Origin: Pseudomonas chlororaphis
GTDB lineage: Bacteria; Pseudomonadota; Gammaproteobacteria; Pseudomonadales; Pseudomonadaceae
NCBI RefSeq assembly: GCF_003731765.1
Contig: NZ_MOAL01000004.1
Coordinates: 682,001 to 746,000, forward strand
DNA length: 64,000 bases
Direction of reading: 5' to 3'
The position numbers and the translations under genes are program-made. Shown here piece after piece: positions 17,785 to 26,121 of the stretch (the first letter of the stretch is position 1; each line of letters opens with the position of its first letter). Below the pieces are notes generated by a model, which was given only the letters and a program-made list of their open reading frames with translations, had not been told where the DNA came from and made no database searches.

Positions 17785-18849
17785 ATGTTCATGCATCACT
17801 ATTCGATAAAGACTCGTTTCACCGACCGTTTCAAGGTTACCCACCCATTTGCTGCGGCAGGTATGGCCTTTACTTCCGCAACACCTCGACTTGCCATTGC
17901 AGTGAGCCAAGCGGGTGGTATTGGTTCGCTGGCGGTGGGCTTAATGCAGGCGGAAGAGTTACGACAGGGTATCCGAGCGATCAAGGCGGCAACGGATAAG
18001 CCATTCAATATCAACTTCATTACCTGTTTTGAAAATGACGCGCAGATCCGTATTTGTATTGAAGAGAAGGTCCCGATCGTGTCTTTTCATTGGGGGCATC
18101 CATCAAAAAAGCACATGAAGTTGCTGCTTGATGCTGGCATCTCGGTATGGGAGCAAGTGGGTAGCGTGGAGGCAGCTCGAAAAGCGATAAACAACGGTGT
18201 TGAAGTTATTATCGCTCAGGGGTGGGAGGCCGGAGGCCATAACTATGGCGGGGCCGGATCAATGGTGCTCATCCCTAGTATGGTTGATGCGGTTGGCGAG
18301 CAAGCGATAGTGCTTGCCTCGGGAGGCATCGCTGATGGGCGTGGCGTAGCTGCCTCTCTCGCTCTGGGAGCCGATGCAGTGTGGGTCGGTACACGACTGA
18401 TTGCCACTCCTGAAGCCAACACCCACCAGGAACACAAGCGACGAGTTCTGCAGGCATCCTGTGAGGACACAAGGCTCTCAGCAATCTTCGGGCCGGAATG
18501 GCCGCATTTCAATCCTATGCGGTTGCTTCGCAATCGCGTTGTGGATGAATACACTGATCGCCTTGACGAGGTGCCGATGGAGCGAGGTGCTCTCGAAACT
18601 ATTGGTACCACGATCTTCAGAGGGGAACCCATGATCATGCGTAAATTCAACGTGATTCTTCCGACGCCCGAAACTGAAGGTGACTGGGAAGAGATGCCTT
18701 GGCTTGCCGGTCAGTCGGTGGGGCTCGTAAAAACTGAAATGCCGGCTGCTCAGGTCGTCGCGGAAATGATGAGCGAAGCCCAAGCAGTTTTGACGCGCAC
18801 GACACAACGTATTGCTTTAGCGAAAAGTGCTGCGCTACCGCTGCCGTGA
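17785..18849 (+). CDS. Nitronate monooxygenase (NPD family)
   Basis: A 354-residue FMN-binding TIM-barrel protein of the nitronate monooxygenase/2-nitropropane dioxygenase family. Landmarks are AQGWEAGGHNYGG (about 144-156, with the family His) and the phosphate-binding region LASGGIADGRGVAASLALGADAVWVGTR (about 172-200, written here by its limits). It oxidises alkyl nitronates to carbonyl compound and nitrite. A GAGG at 17777-17780 fits either ATG 17785 or ATG 17791; I keep the first. It is the last gene of the amidase-MOSC unit. Confidence 0.9.
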   Translation: MFMHHYSIKTRFTDRFKVTHPFAAAGMAFTSATPRLAIAVSQAGGIGSLAVGLMQAEELRQGIRAIKAATDKPFNINFITCFENDAQIRICIEEKVPIVSFHWGHPSKKHMKLLLDAGISVWEQVGSVEAARKAINNGVEVIIAQGWEAGGHNYGGAGSMVLIPSMVDAVGEQAIVLASGGIADGRGVAASLALGADAVWVGTRLIATPEANTHQEHKRRVLQASCEDTRLSAIFGPEWPHFNPMRLLRNRVVDEYTDRLDEVPMERGALETIGTTIFRGEPMIMRKFNVILPTPETEGDWEEMPWLAGQSVGLVKTEMPAAQVVAEMMSEAQAVLTRTTQRIALAKSAALPLP

Positions 18850-19272
18850 GTTGATCTCACCGGTTGTTCTGCAGATGCTGAAAAGCGTTTTTCTGGCTTG
18901 ATAGCACTGTCGCCTGGAAACTCGAACCGGACCGTATGAGCAGTTTTTTCGGTTTCCAGGCTGTGCGATCAGGTCGGTAAGCAGGACGCTCGACTTAACT
19001 GCAGTCTTCTGCATTTGACGGGTAGGAAGGTGCTGCCCTCTCAGTGCATATGCGTGCGTTGTGCGCTAAAAAATGTAGAGAAAGTACCCATATCGGTGCG
19101 TAAACGGCTTGGATTCGATAGGAACGGTTGAGTCTCCTTAACTTAAAGTAGACCATGGTTTTTTTTGCTTATAAATCAAAAACTTAAAAACAGCATTATC
19201 TGTTGATGAATTTATTCGGCTGGCACGTTTTTTGATACGTATTCAGTATCGTCTTCGCCAGTGTAACTCATC
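18850..19272. other. Intergenic region with hairpin and candidate promoter
   Basis: A 423-bp region with no supported gene. A perfect 10-bp inverted repeat, GCCTGGAAAC at 18912-18921 and GTTTCCAGGC at 18952-18961, has a 30-nt loop and no T-run; it may end the upstream unit or bind a regulator. A TGGCACG-N4-TTGA sequence at 19221-19235 resembles a sigma-54 -24/-12 element but has GA instead of the near-invariant GC. Confidence 0.35.
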
Positions 19273-20247
19273 ATGAATTCTCTATTATCCAAAGAGATTA
19301 AGTTCGATCAGATCAGCGAGTGGGAGGGGGCTCTGACAGATTCTTTCGTTCCTCTGAGCATTAGAGCGGGTCAACAGAGATTCTGTGCCTCACTCTCCAG
19401 TCGACGGTTCGAACAGATCTGCCTTTCCGTCGTCAGTAGCGTTGCGCACCATTGTTCGCATGAAATCAGGCACAGCAGACGCGACCACGATGACTGTTAC
19501 CTCTTAAGCATGCAGTTGAACGGCACTGGAAGTTTACATCAGGATAATCGATCAGCCTGCGTTAACCCGGGCGATATGGTCTTCTACGATTCCACACGAC
19601 CTTTCGACTGGAACTTCGACACCAATTTCCGTCAACTGGTTGTTCGACTCCCTCGTGAATCATTCCGCTACCAGCTATCAGCACCTCAAGAATGCACGGC
19701 AAGAAAAATTGACTCACAGCGGGGCTTGGGAAGGCTAGTCGGCAACTTTTTGGGTAGCATCATCGAGGAGAGCGGCACGTTATCTGCTGCTGCGGGACGC
19801 TGCGTTGCCAGCAGCACAGTGGACTTGCTCGCGGGAATGTTGAGTGAGTTCGAACTCAGTAACAGTGGGTCAAAAACCAATATTCAGAAGTTTCATCTGA
19901 GCCGCGCTTTTGCGTACATCGAAGAAAATATCGGCCGGTCGAGCCTTTCGCCTGAGGAAATAGCCCATGCGCTGAATATTTCAGTGCGCTATCTTCACCG
20001 CCTGTTTATGAGCACCGAGCTTTCGGTAGGTCGTCATATCCTGCAGTCGCGACTAGAGGGTTGTGCTGCATATCTTCGAGACCCTCGTAGGGCAGTGCAA
20101 TCTATAAGTTCGATTGCCTATGAATGGGGTTTTGATAATTCCGCTCACTTCAGTCGTAGCTTTCGTACTCGATTCCACTTGTCGGCGCGCGAATACCGCG
20201 CGGAAAAGTTGACGGCCTCACAGGATGAATCGCCCCGGGTTTCGTAG
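19273..20247 (+). CDS. AraC family regulator with IS-altered C-terminus
   Basis: A 324-residue regulator with an AraC_binding_2-like sensor domain (residues about 20-200) and a C-terminal double HTH, including ISSIAYEWGFDNSAHFSR and SFRTRFHLSAREYRAE. It resembles FeaR-type activators of amine/aldehyde catabolism. An IS3 element begins at 20226, inside the second last codon region: the last residues ESPRVS and the stop are encoded by the IS left end. Joining the two flanks restores CAG GAT TAG, so the original protein ended at the preceding Asp. The DNA-binding domain is intact and function is probably kept. No clear ribosome site precedes the ATG. Likely controls the second half of the cluster. 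Confidence 0.86.
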   Translation: MNSLLSKEIKFDQISEWEGALTDSFVPLSIRAGQQRFCASLSSRRFEQICLSVVSSVAHHCSHEIRHSRRDHDDCYLLSMQLNGTGSLHQDNRSACVNPGDMVFYDSTRPFDWNFDTNFRQLVVRLPRESFRYQLSAPQECTARKIDSQRGLGRLVGNFLGSIIEESGTLSAAAGRCVASSTVDLLAGMLSEFELSNSGSKTNIQKFHLSRAFAYIEENIGRSSLSPEEIAHALNISVRYLHRLFMSTELSVGRHILQSRLEGCAAYLRDPRRAVQSISSIAYEWGFDNSAHFSRSFRTRFHLSAREYRAEKLTASQDESPRVS

Positions 20248-20287
20248 ACACCTCCATGCCTTAAACTGAGGCCAATCAGGAGGTGCC

Positions 20288-20566
20288 ATGAGCAACCCAC
20301 GTTATCCCGAAGAGTTCAAAATCCAAGCGGTCAATCAAGTGACCGAAAAGAAGCTGCCTGTCGCTGATGTGGCGGCGCGTCTTGGCGTGTCGACGCATAG
20401 CCTCTATGCCTGGATAAAGCGCTACAGCAAACCTCAGGCAGAACGGCAGCAAGACGACGATCAGCACGCTGAACTGCGTCGTCTGCGAGCCGAACTCAAG
20501 CGCGTCACCGAAGAGCGAGACATCTTAAAAAAGGCCGCCGCGTACTTTGCCAAGGAGTGCGGTTGA
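20288..20566 (+). CDS. IS3-family transposase OrfA
   Basis: A 92-residue DNA-binding subunit: HTH_Tnp_1-type helix-turn-helix (YPEEFKIQAVNQVTEKKL, then VADVAARLGVSTHSLYAWIK) and a C-terminal leucine-zipper-like coiled coil (LRRLRAELKRVTEERDILKKA). AGGAGG lies just upstream of the ATG. It ends in an overlap with orfB, where IS3 elements usually make OrfAB by programmed frameshifting. Confidence 0.93.
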   Translation: MSNPRYPEEFKIQAVNQVTEKKLPVADVAARLGVSTHSLYAWIKRYSKPQAERQQDDDQHAELRRLRAELKRVTEERDILKKAAAYFAKECG

Positions 20567-21437
20567 AGTACGCCTTTATCAAGCAGCGAGCGGGCGATTA
20601 TTCCATTCGACGGCTTTGCCTGACGCTGAAAGTCCATCCCAGCGGTTATTACGCCTGGCTGTCTGAGCCGCAATCTGTACGCGCCAAAGACGACCAGCGA
20701 CTGCTGGGTTTGATCAAGCATTCCTGGCTGGAGAGCGGCGGCGTTTATGGCTATCGCAAAGTCCATGACGATCTGCGCGAAGTCGGTGAGGATTGTGGTC
20801 GGCATCGTGTGGCGAGGCTGATGCGTCTTGAAGGTCTGCGCTCTCAGACAGGGTATCGACGCCGTCCTGGCAAATACGGCGGTAAGCCAGCGGTCGCCTC
20901 ACCCAATTTACTGAAGCGCCAGTTCGATGTCGTAGAACCCAACAAAGTTTGGGTCACCGACATCACTTACATTCGTACGTATGAAGGCTGGCTGTATTGG
21001 CAGTGGTGCTGGATCTGTTTTCTCGTCAGGTCGTTGGCTGGTCAATGAAGTCGCAGATGACCAGTGATTTGGCCATTGATGCGTTATTGATGGCGGTTTG
21101 GAGGCGTAAACCGAAGCAGGAGGTGATGGTTCACTCCGACCAGGGCAGCCAGTACAGCAGCGCCGATTGGCGCAGTTTTTTGAAGGCGAACAATTTGGTT
21201 GCCATCATGAGCCGCCGAGGCAATTGTCATGACAACGCCGTGGCTGAGAGCTTTTTCCAGCTTCTAAAGCGGGAACGGATCAAGCGGAAAATCTATTCCA
21301 CGCGCGAAGATGCTCGTAGTGATGTGTTTGATTACATCGAGATGTTCTACAACGCAAAACGCCGCCATGGTTTCAACAATCAGCTGTCACCGGTAGAGTT
21401 TGAAAAGCGTTATGCAATGAGCTTGCAAGGTGTCTAG
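20557..21437 (+). pseudogene. IS3-family transposase OrfB, frameshifted
   Basis: A DDE integrase-core transposase split over two frames. Residues up to EGWLY (ending about 20997) are in the first frame; the rest, from LAVVLDLFSRQVVGW on, is one frame over. The sequence reads TATTGG at 20995-21000, where an extra T (TATTTGG) would restore one continuous frame of about 290 residues. The D (VTDITY), D (HSDQGSQY) and E (NAVAESFF) catalytic motifs all survive but are separated by the shift. Likely inactive unless the shift is a sequencing error. Confidence 0.9.
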
Positions 21438-21455
21438 AGAATCCGGGGCGATTCA

Positions 21456-21816
21456 GGATTAGGCAGATGTGAGGTCTGATACTGATCGAAATTCTCTTGC
21501 TATCCGGTCGAGACTGTCCTGATAGCGCAAGCGATCTCATAGCGCGCGACCCGCCTTCCTGTGTCTGTAGTGTTGGCGCCGATTGAAAACTGACTTTCAA
21601 TGCTGTGTCCCGTCGTAGGTGCTGTGCTGGAAAATGCTCACGCAACGTTTTTGAGGGCCCAGCGTATCGTCCTGATGCCGTGGCTCACGATCCGTCAGTC
21701 TCTCTGCATACTGCCCGTCAACCTTGTCTGTGTGATTCATAGCTCACCCCGTGGGAAAAATAAGAGCTTACGGTCGACGGGCGAATATTACCGTTCCGAT
21801 GTTGATTAATTCGGAT
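21456..21816. other. Intergenic region between IS and integrase
   Basis: A 361-bp stretch with no convincing coding signal on either strand. Its first bases (GGATTAG) are the displaced end of the AraC gene, including its original stop codon at 21460-21462 by frame. I see no RNA gene or strong terminator in the remainder. Confidence 0.6.
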
Positions 21817-23280
21817 TCAATTTCCGATAGTCGAGGCAGTCGTCGTCATTGGGGCTTTGTGCCCATTTGAGTTACCTCTACCTGGTCGCCCCATCCCGTC
21901 CTGGCCTATCATTATATCGGTGAGCTTCTCGCCCAGCAGGCTCCAAGCTTCTTTTTTCTCTTCGGCATAATCGTGGTGTAAGTAGTGACGGCGGACCCGG
22001 GAACCTGCCAGCACGTGGTTTTGGCACCGGTCTATCACGTCAAGGCTTATGCCCCAGGCTTGCATCATGGTTGCACCCGTTCGCCTCAAGTCATGGGGTG
22101 TCCATTCACCATTGGCACCACCGGACAGCACCAGGGTGTCATCATGCCGACGACGTGAAAGCGGCTTGCGATTTTTGAAGCGTGATTGGCGGTCTCCCAC
22201 CTGTTTGCTGACGACCTTGAGATCGACATGACCGTCATGATGCTTTGCGGGAAAGCACCATTGAGAGTTTCCTGTGAGCAGCCGAAGCTTGCTGAAATAG
22301 TGAATCGCAAACGCAGATAGGAACACGTGGTGGTCCTGCTTCTTTCCCCGACTACCTTTGACGTTTGCCACGGGAATAAACCAGACACCATTTTCCAAAT
22401 CAACGTTTCTCCATTCGGTCTGAAGCAGTTCACCAATCCGGCATAACGTTCCCAAACAGATCCAAAGCGCAAGTTGGGACTCTGGCTTGAGTGGGCGAAT
22501 CCCATTGTACTTTTCGCCGGCAGGTAGTGCTGCATAGTCCTCAGTCATTTTTTGAAAGCGTTGGTGTAATTCTTGAAGTTCGATAGAGGAGAGGATCCGA
22601 GTTCGCTCCTCCTGGTAGTCACTGGGTACAAGCTTGTTGATTTCGACCAAGTCTGCTGGGTTTCCGTCAATCAGCAGTGTTCGCCATGGCTGGCGTTTCT
22701 GGGCCCATCCAAACATCTGAACGATATCTGAAAAAAGACTGATGGCTTGACGAGTTGCGCCGCGAGCCATTACTGAGCGCACTAGGTTCCGCAGGTCATG
22801 CTCACTAATTGAACTGATGACTTTTGAGCCAAGGGCGGGGTAAAGATCTTTCGCGAATTTTCTCCGTAGCTCGGCATTGCCATCCTTGCGCGCCACACCA
22901 TCGCGAAGCCATTCTCCCGCGAGGTCTAGCAGCGTTAGCTCCTTAGACTTTTTCCGATCGGCCTCTGCGAGTTGTTCAGCCAGTTCCGCTTTTTGTCTGA
23001 CCTTCCATGCGCGCTTGTTCTCGTTTGGATTGATCCCTTTGGCTACAAGGTCTCGCGCTTCGTTGCGCTCCTTGCGGATTTCAGTCAACGACTTATTTGG
23101 CCAGGTGCCGCACGAGAAGCGGGTGTAAATCCCTTCCCAGCGAAATTGGAAGTAAAAGGGGATGGCGATACCTTTTTTGCGGAGTGAGGCTCTGCCCGCG
23201 AGGCTGCCTTCGTCGCGTATGATGTTTCCGACATCCTGCTCGGTCAGTGCTTCCAATTCCTTGGCAGTGAGCTTGGCCAT
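21817..23280 (-). CDS. int: Tyrosine-type site-specific integrase
   Basis: A 487-residue integrase of the P4-like island type. It has an N-terminal arm-binding domain (residues 1-90, with FRWEGIYTRFSCGTWPNKSL), a SAM-like core-binding domain (about 115-215) and a C-terminal catalytic domain. Catalytic residues are Arg281 (LCRIGEL), His396 and Arg399 (PHDLRRTGAT), His422 (QNHVLAG) and Tyr433 (RRHYLHHDY). AGGAGG six bases before the ATG fixes the start at 23280. It is transcribed away from a partial tRNA-Pro gene located about 170 bp upstream, the presumed att site. It is full-length and looks functional. Confidence 0.94.
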   Translation of the reverse strand: MAKLTAKELEALTEQDVGNIIRDEGSLAGRASLRKKGIAIPFYFQFRWEGIYTRFSCGTWPNKSLTEIRKERNEARDLVAKGINPNENKRAWKVRQKAELAEQLAEADRKKSKELTLLDLAGEWLRDGVARKDGNAELRRKFAKDLYPALGSKVISSISEHDLRNLVRSVMARGATRQAISLFSDIVQMFGWAQKRQPWRTLLIDGNPADLVEINKLVPSDYQEERTRILSSIELQELHQRFQKMTEDYAALPAGEKYNGIRPLKPESQLALWICLGTLCRIGELLQTEWRNVDLENGVWFIPVANVKGSRGKKQDHHVFLSAFAIHYFSKLRLLTGNSQWCFPAKHHDGHVDLKVVSKQVGDRQSRFKNRKPLSRRRHDDTLVLSGGANGEWTPHDLRRTGATMMQAWGISLDVIDRCQNHVLAGSRVRRHYLHHDYAEEKKEAWSLLGEKLTDIMIGQDGMGRPGRGNSNGHKAPMTTTASTIGN

Positions 23281-23297
23281 AATCAACCTCCTGATAG

Positions 23298-23321
23298 ATT
23301 TACTCCCACATTTACTCCCAC
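23298..23321. repeat. Tandem 12-bp repeat, candidate integrase arm sites
   Basis: ATTTACTCCCAC occurs twice in perfect tandem (23298-23309, 23310-23321), 18 bp upstream of the integrase start. The inverse core GTGGGAG occurs again at 23410-23416, between these repeats and the att site. Position and repetition fit arm-type binding sites for the integrase or its excisionase; this is inferred from layout. Confidence 0.5.
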
Positions 23322-23452
23322 GGATCCGTCAGCTAAGGGTAGATCAGGATAGAGGTCGTTGTAAGAATAAAGCGCTGAAATGCTTTTTTTTGCTGGGCTT
23401 GAGGATTCCGTGGGAGAGTGGTGCGAGCCAAGGATCTCTAGTACTTAACTGA

Positions 23453-23497
23453 ATGGGGTGCTAGGGGTCGAGTGTTCGAATCACTCCGTCCCGACCA
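23453..23497 (+). other. 3' part of tRNA-Pro(GGG): island attachment site
   Basis: 45 nt matching tRNA positions 32-76: anticodon loop ATGGGGT (23453-23459, anticodon GGG, U33 in place), the 3' anticodon stem GCTAG, a 5-nt variable loop, the T-arm GAGTG-TTCGAAT-CACTC (23470-23486), acceptor strand CGTCCCG, discriminator A and CCA (23495-23497). The 5' half is missing: the bases before 23453 cannot pair as an anticodon stem. The acceptor ending CCCG-A-CCA is proline-type. With the adjacent integrase this is an attR-like scar; the restored full tRNA should lie at the island's other end, left of this window. Confidence 0.88.
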
Positions 23498-23511
23498 TAT
23501 TCTTCAACGAT

Positions 23512-23535
23512 AAAGCCGCTTTCGAGCGGCTTTTT
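23512..23535 (+). terminator. Rho-independent terminator of the original tRNA-Pro gene
   Basis: AAAGCCGCT-TTCG-AGCGGCTTTTT: a 7- to 9-bp GC-rich stem, a UUCG tetraloop and a T-run, placed 14 bp after the tRNA CCA. It fits the native terminator of the tRNA gene that was split by integration. Confidence 0.88.
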
Positions 23536-23699
23536 CGTTTCTGTCGTAGTGACTTTTGCGGGACTTTGGCGACTTCTTAAGTACCTGCGTTCTTTTCAGT
23601 ATCGTCAGCGCCGGTGTGCGTGAGGCGGTTGCTGATGTCTTGATTTTCCGGCTTTATCCGTTGTCCGGCGCTATCGCCCAGCAGATTCGCTCACCATCC

Positions 23700-23718
23700 A
23701 ACGTCTTCCGAAGACGTT
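23700..23718. other. 19-bp palindrome downstream of chemoreceptor gene
   Basis: AACGTCTTC-C-GAAGACGTT: perfect 9-bp arms around one base, 50 bp beyond the 3' end of the minus-strand chemoreceptor gene. There is no T-run. The arms are too close to form a normal hairpin loop, so a protein-binding palindrome is more likely than a terminator. The rest of 23,536-23,767 shows nothing I can name. Confidence 0.3.
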
Positions 23719-23767
23719 CAGCAGTCTTCATGCGGACGCGGTGAGCGCTGCCCCGACGTTTGCCGCT

Positions 23768-25351
23768 TTAAAGCTTAAATTTGCCTACCAGCGATTGCAG
23801 GTGCACACCCAGTCGGGCCAGTTCGATGCTGGAGGCGGCTGTTTCGTCGCTGGCTGCTGCGGTCTGTTCGGACACGTCCCGGACGTTGAGTACGCTGCGG
23901 TTGATCTCTTCGGCCACGGCGCTCTGTTGCTCCGACGCGGTAGCAATCTGCAGGTTCATCGATTCGATGGTCGCGACGGAGCGGGTGATGCTCATCAGCG
24001 AGGTGCCCGCGCGACGGGTCAGTTCGACGCTGTTGCTGGTCAGTGCGCGGCTTTTCTCCAGGATGTCTGCAACCTGCTGCGTGCCCCGGTGCAGACCGAC
24101 AATCAGCCCCTCGATTTCTTCAGTCGAGACCTGGGTTCTTTGTGCCAGGCTGCGTACTTCATCCGCCACCACTGCAAAACCGCGACCTGCTTCGCCGGCC
24201 CGAGCCGCTTCAATAGCGGCGTTCAAGGCCAGCAGGTTGGTCTGTTGGGCGACCGACTTGATCACGTCCAGCACGGTGCCGATCTTGTCACTTTCACGCT
24301 TGAGCCCGTCCATGGCCGCCGTCGAGTTTCCGACTTCAGTGTCCAGGAAGGTAATTTGCTCAATGGCCTGAGCCACCACCTTGTCGCTTTCTCGGGCTTC
24401 TTGGCCGGCATTCACCGCGGCGTTCGACGCCTCTTCGGCACTGCGCGCCACTTCGTGCACCGTCGCCGCCATTTCGTTCATTGCAGTGGCGACCTGATCG
24501 GTTTCGACTTTCTGGCTGTTGACGCCCACGCTCGTTTGTTCGGTCACCGCGGATAGCTCTTCGGCAGCGCTGGCAATCTGGACGACACCGTCGCGCAACC
24601 CGCCAATCAGCTCGCGCAAGTTCAAGGTCATGCGCTGCATGCTGGACTGCAACAACCCCAGTTCATCACGTCGCGATACTAGGATGTCCTGGCTCAGATC
24701 GCCATTGGCCACGCGCTCAGCGCTGCGCAGTGCCTCCCGCAGGGGGACGACGATCAGGTGGGTAATCAACCAGGCAGCCAGGACACCGAACAACAATGCC
24801 AACCCTGTGGCAGCAATCAATTGTTCGCCGGATGTTTGGACTTCGTTGTCCCGTTTGGTCGATTGGCTATCGGAGAGTTGTTTGCAGGCTTCAAACAAGC
24901 GGGCGATATCGGCGTTCAAGGCGGCCTGGGCCTGCTTGGACTTCTCTTCATCGCGCGCTTCTACCCCTTGGACAAAATCCTTGAAATGGGCGCGATAGTT
25001 TTCAACGGCACTGTTCGCCTGGGCTATCCAGCGTTGATCCGTCGCGTCGCTGAATTTATGGGCCAGGTTGTCGATGATGAGGTCCAGATCATCCATTACT
25101 TTGATGACAACCGCGGAGTGCGCTGCGTCCGGCGTAATGGTGTAGCTCAAGCGCGCAATGCGCATATCACGGGCCACTTCATTGATACTGGCAATCTCGC
25201 TGAGTTTGCCACTGCGCTTGCCCAAGTTGCTCAGGCCCGTCCACCCGACAGCGGCAATCACGATGGTCAGCAATAAAACCAAGGTGAAGCCCAGGGTCAG
25301 TTTCGCTCGGATGCTCAGGTCCTCGAGCGTCTTTGTTATCGCGTCAAACAT
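23768..25351 (-). CDS. Methyl-accepting chemotaxis protein
   Basis: A 527-residue chemoreceptor. TM1 is at about residues 15-40, a helical periplasmic ligand domain of about 145 residues fits the four-helix-bundle type, and TM2 is about 187-207. HAMP and a full signalling domain follow, with the tip [18 protein letters not shown] near 356-373. Starts MFDAITKTLEDLSIRAKL. No CheR-docking pentapeptide at the C-terminus (GKFKL). It stands alone on the chromosomal side of the att site, with 230 bp to the tRNA terminator. The ligand is unknown. Confidence 0.92.
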   Translation of the reverse strand: MFDAITKTLEDLSIRAKLTLGFTLVLLLTIVIAAVGWTGLSNLGKRSGKLSEIASINEVARDMRIARLSYTITPDAAHSAVVIKVMDDLDLIIDNLAHKFSDATDQRWIAQANSAVENYRAHFKDFVQGVEARDEEKSKQAQAALNADIARLFEACKQLSDSQSTKRDNEVQTSGEQLIAATGLALLFGVLAAWLITHLIVVPLREALRSAERVANGDLSQDILVSRRDELGLLQSSMQRMTLNLRELIGGLRDGVVQIASAAEELSAVTEQTSVGVNSQKVETDQVATAMNEMAATVHEVARSAEEASNAAVNAGQEARESDKVVAQAIEQITFLDTEVGNSTAAMDGLKRESDKIGTVLDVIKSVAQQTNLLALNAAIEAARAGEAGRGFAVVADEVRSLAQRTQVSTEEIEGLIVGLHRGTQQVADILEKSRALTSNSVELTRRAGTSLMSITRSVATIESMNLQIATASEQQSAVAEEINRSVLNVRDVSEQTAAASDETAASSIELARLGVHLQSLVGKFKL

Positions 25352-26121
25352 TTAGAAAGTCCTTCCGTTGCTATATTTTTTGTACGCAAAAATCCCGAAA
25401 TGGTTATTTCGGTAATCAATAGAGTTCCAAACCGATCAGTGACCATCAGCGCGACCCGGCCGAGGGCGGTCGAGAGGCTGAGGGTGATGACGGTTGTGAC
25501 GGCGCGGTTGATGTGTTGCGAAAACGCTCAACAAGCGCTTTGCAGCAAGGGCATCTAGGTTCTAATTCCCTTTACGGAGCAGGCCTCTGCCTAAGTGCAC
25601 GCTGGCGTCCCATCCAGTGCGAACACTGATGCAATCCGCCACGTGAAAACACGGCGGTCCTTGGCGTTGGAGTGTTTTTTCCAAGACAGGCACAAGACGT
25701 TGGTCGCTGAATCAAGCAGTGGCGATGGTGTTCGCCCCCTTGAAACCACCCTTGTCGGTTGTCCGACCTCAGGCGAAAAATAGGCGCGCATCCTACGGTG
25801 TGCCACTACATGATGTCACCCAACTTTACAGATCAAGTTTGAGTGATCTCAGGGTTCTAACCGAATGGTCAGGATTTTTTCGTCAGCCAGTTCGCACGCC
25901 AATTTCTGTCGTTGCACCTGCCTGAGGTGAGGAGGGGGTCGATCAAAACGAGTAATAGAAGAAACAGTTCCCACAACCTGCCGTAGCCCCGCCAGTTGAC
26001 CACCGTGGCACGGGGTGCGGCTCCCGAGTTACCGGCCTGGGGCCTGGATGCAAGCAGGCCCCAGGCTCTAACCCCATGGGCAATTTTCAGGAGCCCGGCA
26101 GGCTCAATGCGCAGTGGCGGC
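25352..26121. other. 770-bp intergenic region
   Basis: No coding frame here has recognisable protein features. Apart from the hairpin at 26035-26066 (listed separately), I see only the AT-rich leader of the chemoreceptor gene near 25370-25420. Confidence 0.5.
26035..26066 (-). terminator. Strong hairpin after SDR gene
   Basis: A perfect 12-bp stem (GCCTGGGGCCTG / CAGGCCCCAGGC) with an 8-nt loop, 56 bp beyond the SDR stop codon on the minus strand. No T-run follows, so it may act as an RNA-stabilising or Rho-aided end rather than a classical terminator. Confidence 0.45.

Larger units (their letters stand above)
20226..21455 (+). mobile_element. IS3-family insertion sequence (IS150-like), complete ends
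   Basis: A 1,230-bp element. Terminal inverted repeats start TGAATCGCCCCGG at the left (20226) and read the same from the right end (to 21455), with imperfect pairing extending to about 27 bp through TAGACACCT. The 3-bp direct repeat GGA flanks it (20223-20225 and 21456-21458), as expected for an IS3-family target duplication. It carries orfA and a frameshifted orfB. The short intact target duplication suggests a simple, fairly recent insertion. Confidence 0.95.

Noticed and set aside
19221-19235. Confident sigma-54 promoter before the second AraC gene
   Set aside because: The -12 element reads TTGA instead of TTGC, and no enhancer-binding protein gene is near; kept only as a weak note.
23453-23497. 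Functional tRNA-Pro gene
   Set aside because: Only positions 32-76 are present; the acceptor 5' strand, D-arm and 5' anticodon stem are missing, so it is an att scar.
23556-23744. 62-codon open frame after the tRNA terminator
   Set aside because: No ribosome site or recognisable similarity; it overlaps a palindrome and looks like chance.
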